A DNA stretch of 64,000 bases from Pandoraea bronchicola (GCF_902459805.1 NZ_CABPST010000007.1:175956-239955); one strand, 5' to 3'. Numbered from the stretch's first letter, positions 45,495-54,290 are shown. Notes: generated from the letters alone by a model not told the origin. Made by a program: numbers and translations.

Positions 45495-48400
45495 TCAGGC
45501 AGCCGCGCGATGCGAACCGCCGTCGCGGAATTGCGTGAGCAACTTCGTCCACTTGATACGCGTGGCGGCGAGGTTTTGCTCCTTGACGTGCCCGTAGCCG
45601 CGAATCTCCTGCGGCAGCTCCGCCAACTGCACGGCCAGCGAGACGTTCTGCTCGTTCAGACGCGACACCAGTTCGCTCACCAGCGTTTCGTACTCGCCGA
45701 TCAGCGCGCGTTCCGTGCGACGCTCGTGGGTCCGGCCGAAGATGTCGAACGCACCGCCGCGCAGCCCCTTGAACTTCGCCAGCACGCCGAACGCCTTCAT
45801 CATCCACGCACCATAGGCCTTCTTGACCAGATGACCCTTGTCGTCGTGCTTGGCCAGCGACGGCGGCGCGAGATGGAAGCGCAGCGTGAAGTCGCCTTCG
45901 AACTGCTCGTTGATCTTCTTCATGAACGCCGGATCGGTGTACAGACGCGCGACTTCGTATTCATCCTTGTAGGCCATGAGCTTGTACAGCGCACGGGCGA
46001 CGGCCTCGGTGAGCGGCAGTTGCGCACCTTCTTGCGTGAGCGGCGTTTCGGCGGCGCGAACGCGATCCACCGTCTGCTTGAAGCGCTCCGCGTAGGCGCG
46101 ATCCTGATACGCCACGAGTTGGTCGTAACGCCGCTGGATCAGCATGTCGAGCGCGCGCGGTGTGTGCAGCGTAATCAGCTTGCCACCGGCGGCGGACGAC
46201 TCCGGCGTCTCATTCTGCTGCGCGAGCTTGCGCACGCTTGCCAGATCGTGTGCCGCGCGACGGCCCCATTCGAAAGCCTGCTTGTTCTTCTCGATCGCCA
46301 CACCGTTCAGTTCGATGGCGCGCATGAGCGCGGCATGCGAGAGCGGCACCCAGCCCTTCTGCCACGCATAACCCAGCACGAACGGGTTCGTGTAGATGGT
46401 GTCGCCGAGCAGGCGCAGCGAGAGATGGTTGGCGTCGACGAAGTCGACACTGTCGCCGGCCGCCGTGCGGATATCGTGCTCCGTGCTCGCACCGGGGAAG
46501 CGCCAGTTCGGGTTGTGAATGAACTCGGCCGTCGGCGTGTGGGCGCTGTTGACCACGATGTTCGTCACGCCATGCTGTACGCGTGAGAGCGTGTCGTCGC
46601 TTGCCGTCGTGATGGCGTCGCAACCGATCACCACACGCGCGTCGCCCATGGCGATGCGTGTCGCGTGAATGTCTTCCGGCTGCAACGCGATCTGCACGTG
46701 GCTCGTCACCGCGCCGCCCTTCTGCGCGAGACCGGTGACATCGAGCGTCGTGACGCCCTTGTTTTCCAGATGCGCCGCCATTCCGAGCAGGCCGCCGATG
46801 GTGACCACGCCCGTGCCGCCCACGCCCGTCACGAGAATGCCGTACGGGCGCGTGATGGCGGGCAACGCCGGTTCGGGCAGCGGCGCCAGACCGTTGCTGT
46901 CCACCTGCGCGGTCTTGGGCTTGCGCAGTTGGCCGCCTTCGACCGTCACGAAGCTCGGGCAGAAGCCGTTCAGGCAGGAGTAGTCCTTGTTGCAAGTCGA
47001 CTGGTTGATCTGGCGCTTCGTGCCGAATTCCGTCTCCAGCGGCTCGACCGACAGACAGTTCGACTTCACGGAGCAATCGCCGCACCCTTCGCAGACCGCT
47101 TCATTGATGACCACACGCTTTGCCGGATCGGGATACGTGCCACGTTTGCGGCGGCGGCGCTTCTCGGTGGCGCACGTCTGGTCGTAGATCAGAATCGATG
47201 TGCCCTTGACCAGGCGCAGTTCTCGCTGCACGCGATCCAGCTCGCTGCGATGATAGACGGGGATGTCGCCCACGAGCTTCACGCCGTCGTACTTCTCGGG
47301 TTCGTCCGTCACGATGACGATCTTCGCCGCGCCTTCGGCATCCACCTGCGCCACGATCTGCGGCACGCTGAGCGTGCCGTCGACCGGCTGGCCACCCGTC
47401 ATCGCGACCGCATCGTTGTACAGAATCTTGTAGGTGATGTTGACCTTCGACGAGATCGCCGCGCGAATCGCGAGCAGGCCAGAATGGAAGTACGTGCCGT
47501 CGCCGAGGTTGGCGAAGATGTGTTCGTCGCACGAGAACGGCGCCTGTCCGATCCAGGGCACGCCTTCGCCGCCCATCTGCGAGAAGGTGTCGGTCTTGCG
47601 GTCCATCCACACGGTCATGTAGTGACAGCCGATGCCGGCGATGGCGCGCGACCCTTCGGGCACATTGGTCGACGTGTTGTGCGGACAGCCCGAACAGAAC
47701 CACGGTTTGCGTTCGGCCGCGACGCGCGGCTTGGCGAGCGCTTGTTCCTTCGCCTCGATCACACGCAGGCGGGCAGCGATGCGCTCGCGCACGTCGCTCG
47801 GCAACTCGAACTTTTCCAGGCGCGTGGCAATGGCCTTGGCAATCAGCGCGGGCGAGAGTTCGTAGTGAGCGGGCAGCAACCAGTTGGCCATCGGCACGGA
47901 CCATTCGCCACCGGCACCGTCCTTTTCGTCGAACTTGCCATACACGCGCGGACGCACATCGTCGCGCCAGTTGTACAGTTCTTCCTTGATCGCGTATTCG
48001 AGGATCTGACGCTTCTCCTCGACCACCAGAATTTCCTGCAGACCCTGTGCGAACGCGCGCGCACCCTGCGCTTCGAGCGGCCACACACAACCCACTTTGT
48101 ACAAACGAATGCCGATGCGCTGGCAAGTGGCTTCGTCCAGTCCCAGATCGGCGAGCGCCTGGCACACGTCGAGATACGCTTTGCCGCCGGTCATGATGCC
48201 GAAGCGCGCGTGGGGCGAATCGATCATCACGCGGTCGAGCTTGTTGGCGCGCACGTACGCGAGCCCGGCGTACCACTTGTAGTCGAGCAAACGCGCTTCC
48301 TGCACCAGCGGCGGATCGGGCCAGCGAATGTTCAGGCCGTCGGGCGGCATGATGAAGTCGTTCGGCAGACGGATGTCGACGTTGTGCGGATCGATCATCA

Positions 48401-49061
48401 CCGACGCCGACGATTCGACCACATCCGTCACACACTTCATCGCGACCCACAGGCCGGAGTAGCGGCTCATCGCCCAGCCATGCAGACCGTAGTCGAGATA
48501 CTCCTGAACGTTCGACGGATACAGCACGGGAATGCCGGCCGCCTTGAAGTCGTGTTCGGACTGATGCGCGAGGGTGGAGGATTTTGCGGCGTGGTCGTCG
48601 CCTGCGAGCACCAGCACGCCGCCATGCTTCGATGAGCCGGCCGAGTTGCCGTGCTTGAGCACGTCCATGGAGCGGTCAACGCCGGGGCCCTTGCCGTACC
48701 ACATGGAGAACACGCCGTCGAACTTGGCCGGGTACAGGTTGACCTGCTGCGAGCCCCACACGGCAGTGGCGGCGAGGTCTTCGTTCAGGCCGGGCTGGAA
48801 GACGATGTGATGGCTGGCGAGGTGCTGTTTCGCTTTCCATAGCGACAGATCCAGACCGCCTAGCGGCGAGCCGCGATAGCCCGAAATGAAGCCCGCGGTG
48901 TTGAGCCCGGCGGCGGCATCGCGCGCCTGCTGCAACATCGGCAGGCGGACCAAAGCCTGGATGCCGCTCATGTAAGCGCGACCGCGCTCGAGCGTGTACT
49001 TGTCGTCGAGCGTGACCGATTCTAGTGCGGCCAGCAAGCTCGGATTGACGGGGGCGTTCAT
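45495..49061 (-). CDS. Fused indolepyruvate ferredoxin oxidoreductase
   Basis: A 1188-residue single-chain 2-oxoacid:ferredoxin oxidoreductase. N-terminal pyruvate-oxidoreductase-like part with FISGYRGSPLGGLDLSLW; thiamine-diphosphate site GDGTYFHSG near residue 520; a ferredoxin-like 4Fe-4S cluster CEGCGDC near 655 with a later CNKDYSCLNGFCPSF; and the gamma-type domain GVGGTGVVTIGGLLGMAA near 747. It decarboxylates aryl- or branched 2-oxo acids (such as indolepyruvate or phenylpyruvate) to acyl-CoA, fitting the phenylacetate genes further right. A perfect palindrome lies upstream. Confidence 0.93.
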   Translation of the reverse strand: MNAPVNPSLLAALESVTLDDKYTLERGRAYMSGIQALVRLPMLQQARDAAAGLNTAGFISGYRGSPLGGLDLSLWKAKQHLASHHIVFQPGLNEDLAATAVWGSQQVNLYPAKFDGVFSMWYGKGPGVDRSMDVLKHGNSAGSSKHGGVLVLAGDDHAAKSSTLAHQSEHDFKAAGIPVLYPSNVQEYLDYGLHGWAMSRYSGLWVAMKCVTDVVESSASVMIDPHNVDIRLPNDFIMPPDGLNIRWPDPPLVQEARLLDYKWYAGLAYVRANKLDRVMIDSPHARFGIMTGGKAYLDVCQALADLGLDEATCQRIGIRLYKVGCVWPLEAQGARAFAQGLQEILVVEEKRQILEYAIKEELYNWRDDVRPRVYGKFDEKDGAGGEWSVPMANWLLPAHYELSPALIAKAIATRLEKFELPSDVRERIAARLRVIEAKEQALAKPRVAAERKPWFCSGCPHNTSTNVPEGSRAIAGIGCHYMTVWMDRKTDTFSQMGGEGVPWIGQAPFSCDEHIFANLGDGTYFHSGLLAIRAAISSKVNITYKILYNDAVAMTGGQPVDGTLSVPQIVAQVDAEGAAKIVIVTDEPEKYDGVKLVGDIPVYHRSELDRVQRELRLVKGTSILIYDQTCATEKRRRRKRGTYPDPAKRVVINEAVCEGCGDCSVKSNCLSVEPLETEFGTKRQINQSTCNKDYSCLNGFCPSFVTVEGGQLRKPKTAQVDSNGLAPLPEPALPAITRPYGILVTGVGGTGVVTIGGLLGMAAHLENKGVTTLDVTGLAQKGGAVTSHVQIALQPEDIHATRIAMGDARVVIGCDAITTASDDTLSRVQHGVTNIVVNSAHTPTAEFIHNPNWRFPGASTEHDIRTAAGDSVDFVDANHLSLRLLGDTIYTNPFVLGYAWQKGWVPLSHAALMRAIELNGVAIEKNKQAFEWGRRAAHDLASVRKLAQQNETPESSAAGGKLITLHTPRALDMLIQRRYDQLVAYQDRAYAERFKQTVDRVRAAETPLTQEGAQLPLTEAVARALYKLMAYKDEYEVARLYTDPAFMKKINEQFEGDFTLRFHLAPPSLAKHDDKGHLVKKAYGAWMMKAFGVLAKFKGLRGGAFDIFGRTHERRTERALIGEYETLVSELVSRLNEQNVSLAVQLAELPQEIRGYGHVKEQNLAATRIKWTKLLTQFRDGGSHRAAA

Positions 49062-49656
49062 GGGGTGTGCTCCTCACTCTCACTGATTTTGGGATCGCCA
49101 AAACTTCCTGCCCCTCCCGCTCTCGTGAAGCAGGACGGCAGCGGTGAATACCGGCCTCTGAATATCGCTCATCAGGGGTGCTCACTTGCGTGACGTCACC
49201 CGCAGAGCGGGGCCGTTTATCGTAATACTGATGCCAGTCGGACTCATGTTAGCACCGGTGTCAGGGCGTTGCCTGACGGGTGCGGCGACGTTTCATGGGT
49301 TACCGGTCGGGGCAGTATAGCGAGCATTATGACGTTTACGTAAACGTCAGGTGGATGGCGTAAACCCTCGTCTGTGGTTTCCGCCATTGCCCCTCACATC
49401 ACCGGCAGGTGCGGCATCAAGACGCAATGCTGCTTTCCGATTTCGCCTCAAAATGACGGCATTGTGTCGCGATTATGTCGGTAACCGTACGTTTGTCAGC
49501 GCCTTCTGACATGCGGGTAACAACGTGTAACGGTTCGGGGGCGGCGGGAACGGACGCGGCAGAATGGCCACTAATGCTTTACCCGACACGTTGGGTACGT
49601 ACTTAGCGCACAGTCAGTGCGCGTAGCAATAAAGCGATACGCAAGAAGGAGTCACT
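49062..49656. other. 595-base gap between the oxidoreductase and the small exported protein
   Basis: Holds the palindrome and -10 listed next for the oxidoreductase, and a 5' leader hairpin GCGCAC-AGTCA-GTGCGC at 49606-49622 before the small gene. Between about 49380 and 49560 nothing further is recognised. Confidence 0.5.
49314..49349 (-). promoter_or_regulatory. LiuR-like operator and -10 upstream of the oxidoreductase gene
   Basis: A perfect 20-base palindrome TGACGTTTACGTAAACGTCA at 49330-49349, just upstream (minus strand) of TATACT at 49319-49314. The palindrome resembles, from memory, the sites of LiuR, a MerR-type repressor of branched-chain amino-acid catabolism. It would cover the -35 region. 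No LiuR gene is in the window. Confidence 0.65.
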
Positions 49657-49866
49657 GTGAATCAACGAAACATCGCCAAATTCCTGCTGGTTTCCGCTTC
49701 GTTTCTGACCCTGGAAGTGAGCGTCGCTCGCGCCGACGAAATGGCGCGCGACAAGACGGCCGAACCTACCCCGATTACGCAGCAGCGAACCACGCAACAG
49801 CCGCAGCGTTACGAAGGCCCGCTCGACCAGCGCACGATCGATCCGCGAGAATTCCAGCGCCGCTAA
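49657..49866 (+). CDS. Small exported protein of unknown function
   Basis: A 69-residue protein. The first 26 residues are a signal peptide (basic NQRNIAK, hydrophobic FLLVSASFLTL, cut likely after ARA). The mature part is about 43 residues, polar, Gln/Thr/Pro/Arg-rich (ITQQRTTQQPQRYEG, ending RTIDPREFQRR) and probably unstructured. GTG 49657 follows AAGAAGGAG, and a terminator lies downstream, so it is very likely a real monocistronic gene. No family recognised. Confidence 0.8.
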   Translation: MNQRNIAKFLLVSASFLTLEVSVARADEMARDKTAEPTPITQQRTTQQPQRYEGPLDQRTIDPREFQRR

Positions 49867-49924
49867 TGCGGCCCGATCCATTCCGAGTGCGTTGCCGCTC
49901 CGGCAACACGCGCTAACCCGACAG

Positions 49925-49958
49925 GGCGCCACCTCACAAGGTTGGCGCCTTTTTCTTT
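49925..49958 (+). terminator. Terminator of the small exported protein gene
   Basis: GGCGCCACCT...AGGTTGGCGCC stem-loop (one-base bulge) followed by TTTTTCTTT, 58 bases after the stop. Confidence 0.8.
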
Positions 49959-50037
49959 GCCCGTTGGTTCTTCGGCGCTGCGCTGTAATTTGCCGTAATC
50001 GTCGTATTGGGGCGATGACTTCCCGGAAATCGTATCG

Positions 50038-50058
50038 ATGCGCAATAATATTGCGCAT
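50038..50058 (+). promoter_or_regulatory. Palindromic operator upstream of the Lrp/AsnC gene
   Basis: Perfect repeat ATGCGCAAT-N3-ATTGCGCAT, 23 bases before the regulator start. Lrp/AsnC proteins commonly regulate their own gene through such AT-centred palindromes. Confidence 0.65.
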
Positions 50059-50081
50059 ACGTCTAAATAATGGGGAGAAAA

Positions 50082-50570
50082 ATGTCAAAACTGGAACTGG
50101 ACAAGATAGATCGCCGGATCCTCGCCTTGCTCCAAAGCAACGGGCGGCTATCCAATCTCGAAATCGCCGAGCAGGTCAGGCTATCCCCGAGTCCCTGCCT
50201 GCGGCGTATCCGGCGTCTGGAGGAAGCGGGCGTCATTCGCGGCTACGTTGCCCTGCTGGAGCCAACGCGTCTCGGCCTCGGCCTGCTGGCCTACGTCAAC
50301 GTGCGGCTCGACAAGCGGCATCCCGGCGACGGGGAGGGCGGTTCGGTCATCGAACACTTCCGCAGCGTGGTCGAAACGTGGACGGAAGTCGTCGGCTGCT
50401 ATGCGATGGCGGGCGACATGGACTATTTGCTGCGCGTGCACGTTCGCGACATGGCGCACTTCTCGCGGTTCATGCAGACGCAGTTGCTCGTGCATCCGAG
50501 CGTCGTTGATGTCAAAACCAGCTTTGTGCTCGATCAGCTCAAGGAGACGACGGCGCTCCCGCTACCGTAA
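50082..50570 (+). CDS. Lrp/AsnC-family transcriptional regulator
   Basis: A 162-residue regulator: helix-turn-helix in LDKIDRRILALLQSNGRLSN and LEIAEQVRLSPSPCLRRIRRLEEAG (given in parts), then the RAM ligand domain with VVGCYAMAGDMDYLLRVHVRD. GGGGAG lies before ATG 50082, preferred to the ATG four codons upstream. It may respond to an amino acid; the nearby 2-oxoacid oxidoreductase is a possible target besides its own gene. Confidence 0.92.
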   Translation: MSKLELDKIDRRILALLQSNGRLSNLEIAEQVRLSPSPCLRRIRRLEEAGVIRGYVALLEPTRLGLGLLAYVNVRLDKRHPGDGEGGSVIEHFRSVVETWTEVVGCYAMAGDMDYLLRVHVRDMAHFSRFMQTQLLVHPSVVDVKTSFVLDQLKETTALPLP

Positions 50571-50600
50571 CCCGGCGAACGTTGTCATTTTGACGAGAAC

Positions 50601-50637
50601 AAAAAAACCCGGCCACTCGACCGGGTTTCTTTTTTCG
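50601..50637. terminator. Bidirectional terminator between AsnC and GNAT genes
   Basis: AAACCCGG-N8-CCGGGTTT with seven A before and a CTTTTTT run after, serving both convergent genes. Confidence 0.82.
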
Positions 50638-50657
50638 CCAGGCGGCTGACGCGTTGC

Positions 50658-51314
50658 TCAGGCAGCGCGCTGATTCGGCAAGAGGGCGCCAAACAGGCGG
50701 CGGGCGTTGCGAAGCTGGCGCTTGACCGCGTAGTCGAACGCCGCGACCTGATCCTGCATCATTTCCGAAAGCATCGACTGCGTGTCGGCTGGGGGCAGGC
50801 TCAGATACCCGTCGGCTTCGCCGTAAGCGAAGTTGATCTCCATGCCGGCCTTCTTCGCAATGCGCATCATGCGGGCGTTGCGCGAGAGGCAATGCATGTA
50901 CAGCGTGTCGACGCGCTTGTTACGGCAATGGATGGCGGCGCGTTCAAACAGACGCGAGCCAATGCCGCGGCCACGGGCCGATTCGAGCACCGAGACGCCG
51001 AACTCTGCGACACGGCCGTTCTTGCCTTCCGGCAGTTGGGCGACGTGGGCAACGGCGACGAGCGCGAGATTGTCGTCGTAGACGCCAAAGACGCTGTCAC
51101 GCGAGAAATCGAGGCTGACGACGTAGCGGGTGATCACATCGTCGGTGACGACCTGACCAAAGCGCAGCAGGCGGTCTTCTTCGCCGAGCGCCAGGAAGTG
51201 GCGCTGGAGCCGGTGGATGTCGCCGGACGTCAGCTCGCGAATCAGTACGCTCGACCGCTCGTTGGCGGCAACCGTCGCGCGGGCGACGTCGGGCGTGTGG
51301 TTCGGGGCAGTCAT
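50658..51314 (-). CDS. GNAT-family acetyltransferase
   Basis: A 218-residue N-acetyltransferase. The acetyl-CoA loop is in VSVLESARGRGIGSRLFERA (R/Q-x-x-G-x-G/A form RGRGIG). The N-terminal part LIRELTSGDIHRLQRHFLAL resembles single-domain protein-lysine acetyltransferase-like GNATs. The C-terminal 40 residues are an added helical tail. Substrate unknown. A perfect palindrome overlaps its -10 sequence. Confidence 0.88.
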   Translation of the reverse strand: MTAPNHTPDVARATVAANERSSVLIRELTSGDIHRLQRHFLALGEEDRLLRFGQVVTDDVITRYVVSLDFSRDSVFGVYDDNLALVAVAHVAQLPEGKNGRVAEFGVSVLESARGRGIGSRLFERAAIHCRNKRVDTLYMHCLSRNARMMRIAKKAGMEINFAYGEADGYLSLPPADTQSMLSEMMQDQVAAFDYAVKRQLRNARRLFGALLPNQRAA

Positions 51315-51369
51315 GGCGTAATCCTTGAGTATTCTTTAGTGCGTGTACTGAATTGTGCGACGCAAAAGA

Positions 51370-51387
51370 ATTATACCCGATCGGGTA
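51370..51387 (-). promoter_or_regulatory. -10 box and overlapping palindrome upstream of the GNAT gene
   Basis: TACCCGATCGGGTA (51374-51387) is a perfect 14-base palindrome directly joined on the minus strand to TATAAT (51375-51370). It is 60 bases upstream of the start and would block polymerase if bound. The -35 is weak. Confidence 0.6.
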
Positions 51388-51507
51388 GGTAAAAACCCTA
51401 GGAAATAAATGCCGGTCGTGGAGGGAAATGTCTAAGTCGCTGAAGAATGGCGTCTTTTCTCGATCTGGCCTTCGACGGCGGGCGAGGGAAGGTTGCTGCG
51501 AGGCAAC

Positions 51508-51535
51508 AAAAAAGGGCGATTCGTCGCCCTTTTAT
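51508..51535 (-). terminator. Terminator after the TetR gene
   Basis: AAAGGGCGA-TTCG-TCGCCCTTT, stable tetraloop stem; on the minus strand it is followed by a T run (TTTTTTGTT in the overlap), 23 bases after the TetR stop. Confidence 0.82.
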
Positions 51536-51555
51536 GTGAGTGATGACTTGCTTCG

Positions 51556-52212
51556 TCAGGTGCGGGAGGGGGTGGCGGCGGCCGGGATGGCGGCGTCGAC
51601 ACCGCCCGGCAGCGGGGCAGCGAGTCCGTGTTCGAGCACGGCGATGACCTCGTTGGCGAAATCCCGGTACCGCATGCGGCCACCGGGTTTGAGCCACGTG
51701 AAGGTCCAGTTGATCATGCCGAACAGCATCATCGTGAGCGCTGTCTGATTGTACTTGGCGACCCGGTCGGGGAACGCACGCGCGAGTTGGCGGGCGAATG
51801 CGGCCACCACGTCCCGCTGACGATTGAGCACGATCTCCCGCTGCTCGTCGTTGAGGAACTTCACGTCGTTGAGCAGCGCGATGTGACGCGTCTGCGACGT
51901 CTCGTACTCATCGAGAAACGCGCGGATCAGTTCGTGGAACGTGTCGCGCTCGGACAGTCCACGGCGTTGGCCCAGTGCCTCGACTTCGGTGACGATCAGC
52001 ATCAGACGCTTGGTATAACGCTCGAGAAGATCGAACAGGATGGCGTCTTTGCTCGCGTAGTAGTGATACAGGCGAGCCTTCGACGTGCCGCACGCGGCGG
52101 CCAGCTCGGACATCGACGTGCTCGGATAGCTCGCGCGGGCGAAGGCCTCGGCCGCGACGTCAAGGATCTGTTCGCGCTGCGATTCGTGATCGGGCGCTTT
52201 GGTACGTGCCAT
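51556..52212 (-). CDS. paaR: TetR-family regulator, PaaR-like
   Basis: A 218-residue TetR regulator: N-terminal DNA-binding helices REQILDVAAEAFARASYPST and MSELAAACGTSKARLYHYYASK, then a helical ligand domain. In Burkholderia the repressor PaaR lies in the same place, after a DUF1835 gene at the end of paaABCDE, and responds to phenylacetyl-CoA; the identical order supports that call. GGAG lies 11 bases before the start, nine bases after the DUF1835 stop. Its target is likely the palindrome in the paaA promoter. Confidence 0.82.
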   Translation of the reverse strand: MARTKAPDHESQREQILDVAAEAFARASYPSTSMSELAAACGTSKARLYHYYASKDAILFDLLERYTKRLMLIVTEVEALGQRRGLSERDTFHELIRAFLDEYETSQTRHIALLNDVKFLNDEQREIVLNRQRDVVAAFARQLARAFPDRVAKYNQTALTMMLFGMINWTFTWLKPGGRMRYRDFANEVIAVLEHGLAAPLPGGVDAAIPAAATPSRT

Positions 52213-52221
52213 AAACGGGGG

Positions 52222-53010
52222 TTACTCCAGTCGTAGATCGCACGCGGCGGGCGCAGTGGTGTCGCCGCGCAACGCGAGCCGGCCTGCCGCACCGAGTTCG
52301 CGGCAGCGCCACAACAGAAAACTGTCGGTCGCAAAAAAACCTTCGACGCGGGGCATCATCTCGCCGAGAAAGGCTGCCATCGGCGTCCAGCCAATGGGTG
52401 CCTGCGTCAGAATCTGATCGTCGATTTCGGCGAATGTCGCGCCTTCGAACGTGTTGTGCACCCAGCGGCGCACTTGCGTGTTGGCTTGCTTGAGTGCTCG
52501 CCATTCCAGCGACAGGCGGCCAATGCGCAACAGCGAGATCGGCGCGATGCGAGCGAATCGCTCGGCCAGCACTTCCGGCGAATACATACCGACGCTGGTG
52601 CGACGTTCCGCGACTGGCGATGCGCCGGGCGTTACCAGGTCGCTGCCGCGCAGCACGATCTCATTCAGACGAGCGGGCGTATTGCGCAACATGAATGCCA
52701 CACGCCGCAATGTGAGTTGATCCGAGGCGCTGTCGCCATGCCAGCAAACCACCGCGTTCTCGCCTTCGGCTAGACGTTGCACCGATGCCAGTTCTTCGCG
52801 CAGCTCGCCTGCGTAATCGCGACCGGCAGACGGCAGCACGCGCTGCCAGAAAGCGGCCCGCTGCCGCTCGTTCTCGTCGATCTCGCGCAATGGCCCAATG
52901 GCCAGATCGTCACGCAGGACAAGCACGGGGTCGGCGCGAAGCGCTTGCGCCATCGCCGCGCGCAACTGCTGCGCCGCGATATCGCCACAAACGACATGGA
53001 TGGTATTCAT
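52222..53010 (-). CDS. DUF1835 domain protein of the paa cluster
   Basis: A 262-residue protein whose N-terminal DUF1835 shows IHVVCGDIAAQQLRAAMAQ, VLRDDLAIGPL and AVVCWHGDSASDQLTLRR; the C-terminal part continues as in DUF3658-type extensions (LEWRALKQANTQVRRW, ILTQAPIGWTPMAAFLGEM). Function unknown. ATG 53010 is used; the longer open frame is not supported. It lies between paaE and the TetR gene, as in Burkholderia, so a role linked to phenylacetate regulation or stress is possible. Confidence 0.82.
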   Translation of the reverse strand: MNTIHVVCGDIAAQQLRAAMAQALRADPVLVLRDDLAIGPLREIDENERQRAAFWQRVLPSAGRDYAGELREELASVQRLAEGENAVVCWHGDSASDQLTLRRVAFMLRNTPARLNEIVLRGSDLVTPGASPVAERRTSVGMYSPEVLAERFARIAPISLLRIGRLSLEWRALKQANTQVRRWVHNTFEGATFAEIDDQILTQAPIGWTPMAAFLGEMMPRVEGFFATDSFLLWRCRELGAAGRLALRGDTTAPAACDLRLE

Positions 53011-53161
53011 GCCCGGTAGTTTACGGTATTCCCGCACCCTCGGGTTGACGCTCCCGTAATGCCCGAAATAATCGACGCATTGGCGGGATTTCGCGCCAGT
53101 TCCGGCCGTGTTGGCGTGACGTTCGCACGGCATGGCAAACAGGCGTTCGACATGCCGTGGC

Positions 53162-53196
53162 CGCTGACGCCGCGGCGCCGGGCCGCCGCGTCAGCG
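53162..53196 (-). terminator. Large inverted repeat just after paaE
   Basis: CGCTGACG...CGTCAGCG with inner CGGCG/CGCCG pairing, six bases after the paaE stop. Very stable but no T tract, so it may stabilise or attenuate rather than end the transcript into DUF1835. Confidence 0.45.
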
Positions 53197-53201
53197 CAGG
53201 A

Positions 53202-54290
53202 TCAACGCTCGTCGTAGCTCACGACGACGCGCTCGGTGAGCGGGCGCGCCTGACACGTCAGCACGAAGCCCTGTTCGACCTCGTAGTCTTCCAGCGTGTA
53301 GTTCTTGTCCATCGCCACTTCGCCCTCGAGCACCTTCGCGCGGCACGTGCAGCACACGCCGCCCTTGCAGGCATACGGCAGCGACAGGCCGGCGGCCAGA
53401 CCCGTATCCAGAATGCTCTGGCCTTCATACGGCTGACGCAGGCGGCGTTCCTTGCCGTCCATCACGACGACCAGTTCCGCCATCGGCGTATCGTCCGTGA
53501 TGACGACCGGCTTCGCCGCGGCTGGCGACGAAGGTACGCCAAAGCGCTCGACGTGAATCTTTTCCTTGGCCACCCCGGCAGCCGCGAGGGCGGCTTCGGC
53601 CGCGTCCATCATCGGGGCCGGCCCGCAGATGAAGGCTTCGTCGATGCTCGACGCCGGAATGAGGGTCTCGAGGAAGGCCGAACACTTGTCCTGATCGAGC
53701 AGGCCGTTGAACAGCTCGACTTCCTGTGCTTCGTCCGAGAGCACGTGATACAGGCGCAGGCGGCCCAGATACGTGTTCTTCAGGTCTTCGAGCGCTTCGG
53801 CAAACATGATCGCCGGCACCGAACGGTTGCCGTAGACCAGCGTGAACTGGCTGTCCGGCTCGGCGGCCAGCGTCGTCTTGATGAGGGCGAGCATCGGCGT
53901 GATGCCCGAGCCGCCGGCGAAGCCGACGTAGTGCTTGGCGTTGTCTGCTGCCAGGCGCGTGAAGAAGCGGCCGTCCGGCGTCATCACGTCGATCTGCTGT
54001 CCCGGCTTCAACTGGTCGTTCGCGAAGTTCGAGAACTTGCCCCCCGGCACGCGCTTGATGCCCACGCGCAGCTCGCCCGTGGCTTCGTACTCGGGCACCC
54101 CGACGCAGATCGAATAGGAGCGACGCGCTTCCTCGCCGTCGATCTCGGTCTTGAGCGTAAGGAACTGGCCTTGCGTGAAGCGATAGGCGTCGCGCAACGC
54201 GTCCGGCACCGTAAAGGCGATGGAGATGGCGTCGGCGGTCTCGGGCCGGATTTCGCGGATGGTCAGCGAGTGGAATTGCGGGGTCGTCAT
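53202..54290 (-). CDS. paaE: Phenylacetyl-CoA epoxidase reductase subunit PaaE
   Basis: A 362-residue reductase passing electrons from NADPH to the PaaA di-iron centre. FAD/NAD(P) module with RRSYSICVG (FAD-binding RxYS) and GFAGGSGITPMLALI, then a C-terminal plant-type 2Fe-2S domain with YACKGGVCCTCRAKV and a last Cys in FVLTCQARP. Last structural gene of paaABCDE, 85 bases after paaD. Confidence 0.95.
   Translation of the reverse strand: MTTPQFHSLTIREIRPETADAISIAFTVPDALRDAYRFTQGQFLTLKTEIDGEEARRSYSICVGVPEYEATGELRVGIKRVPGGKFSNFANDQLKPGQQIDVMTPDGRFFTRLAADNAKHYVGFAGGSGITPMLALIKTTLAAEPDSQFTLVYGNRSVPAIMFAEALEDLKNTYLGRLRLYHVLSDEAQEVELFNGLLDQDKCSAFLETLIPASSIDEAFICGPAPMMDAAEAALAAAGVAKEKIHVERFGVPSSPAAAKPVVITDDTPMAELVVVMDGKERRLRQPYEGQSILDTGLAAGLSLPYACKGGVCCTCRAKVLEGEVAMDKNYTLEDYEVEQGFVLTCQARPLTERVVVSYDER

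Noticed and set aside
46665-48635. 656-codon open frame on the plus strand inside the indolepyruvate oxidoreductase gene
   Set aside because: The minus-strand gene has conserved thiamine and Fe-S motifs; the plus frame is a composition artefact.
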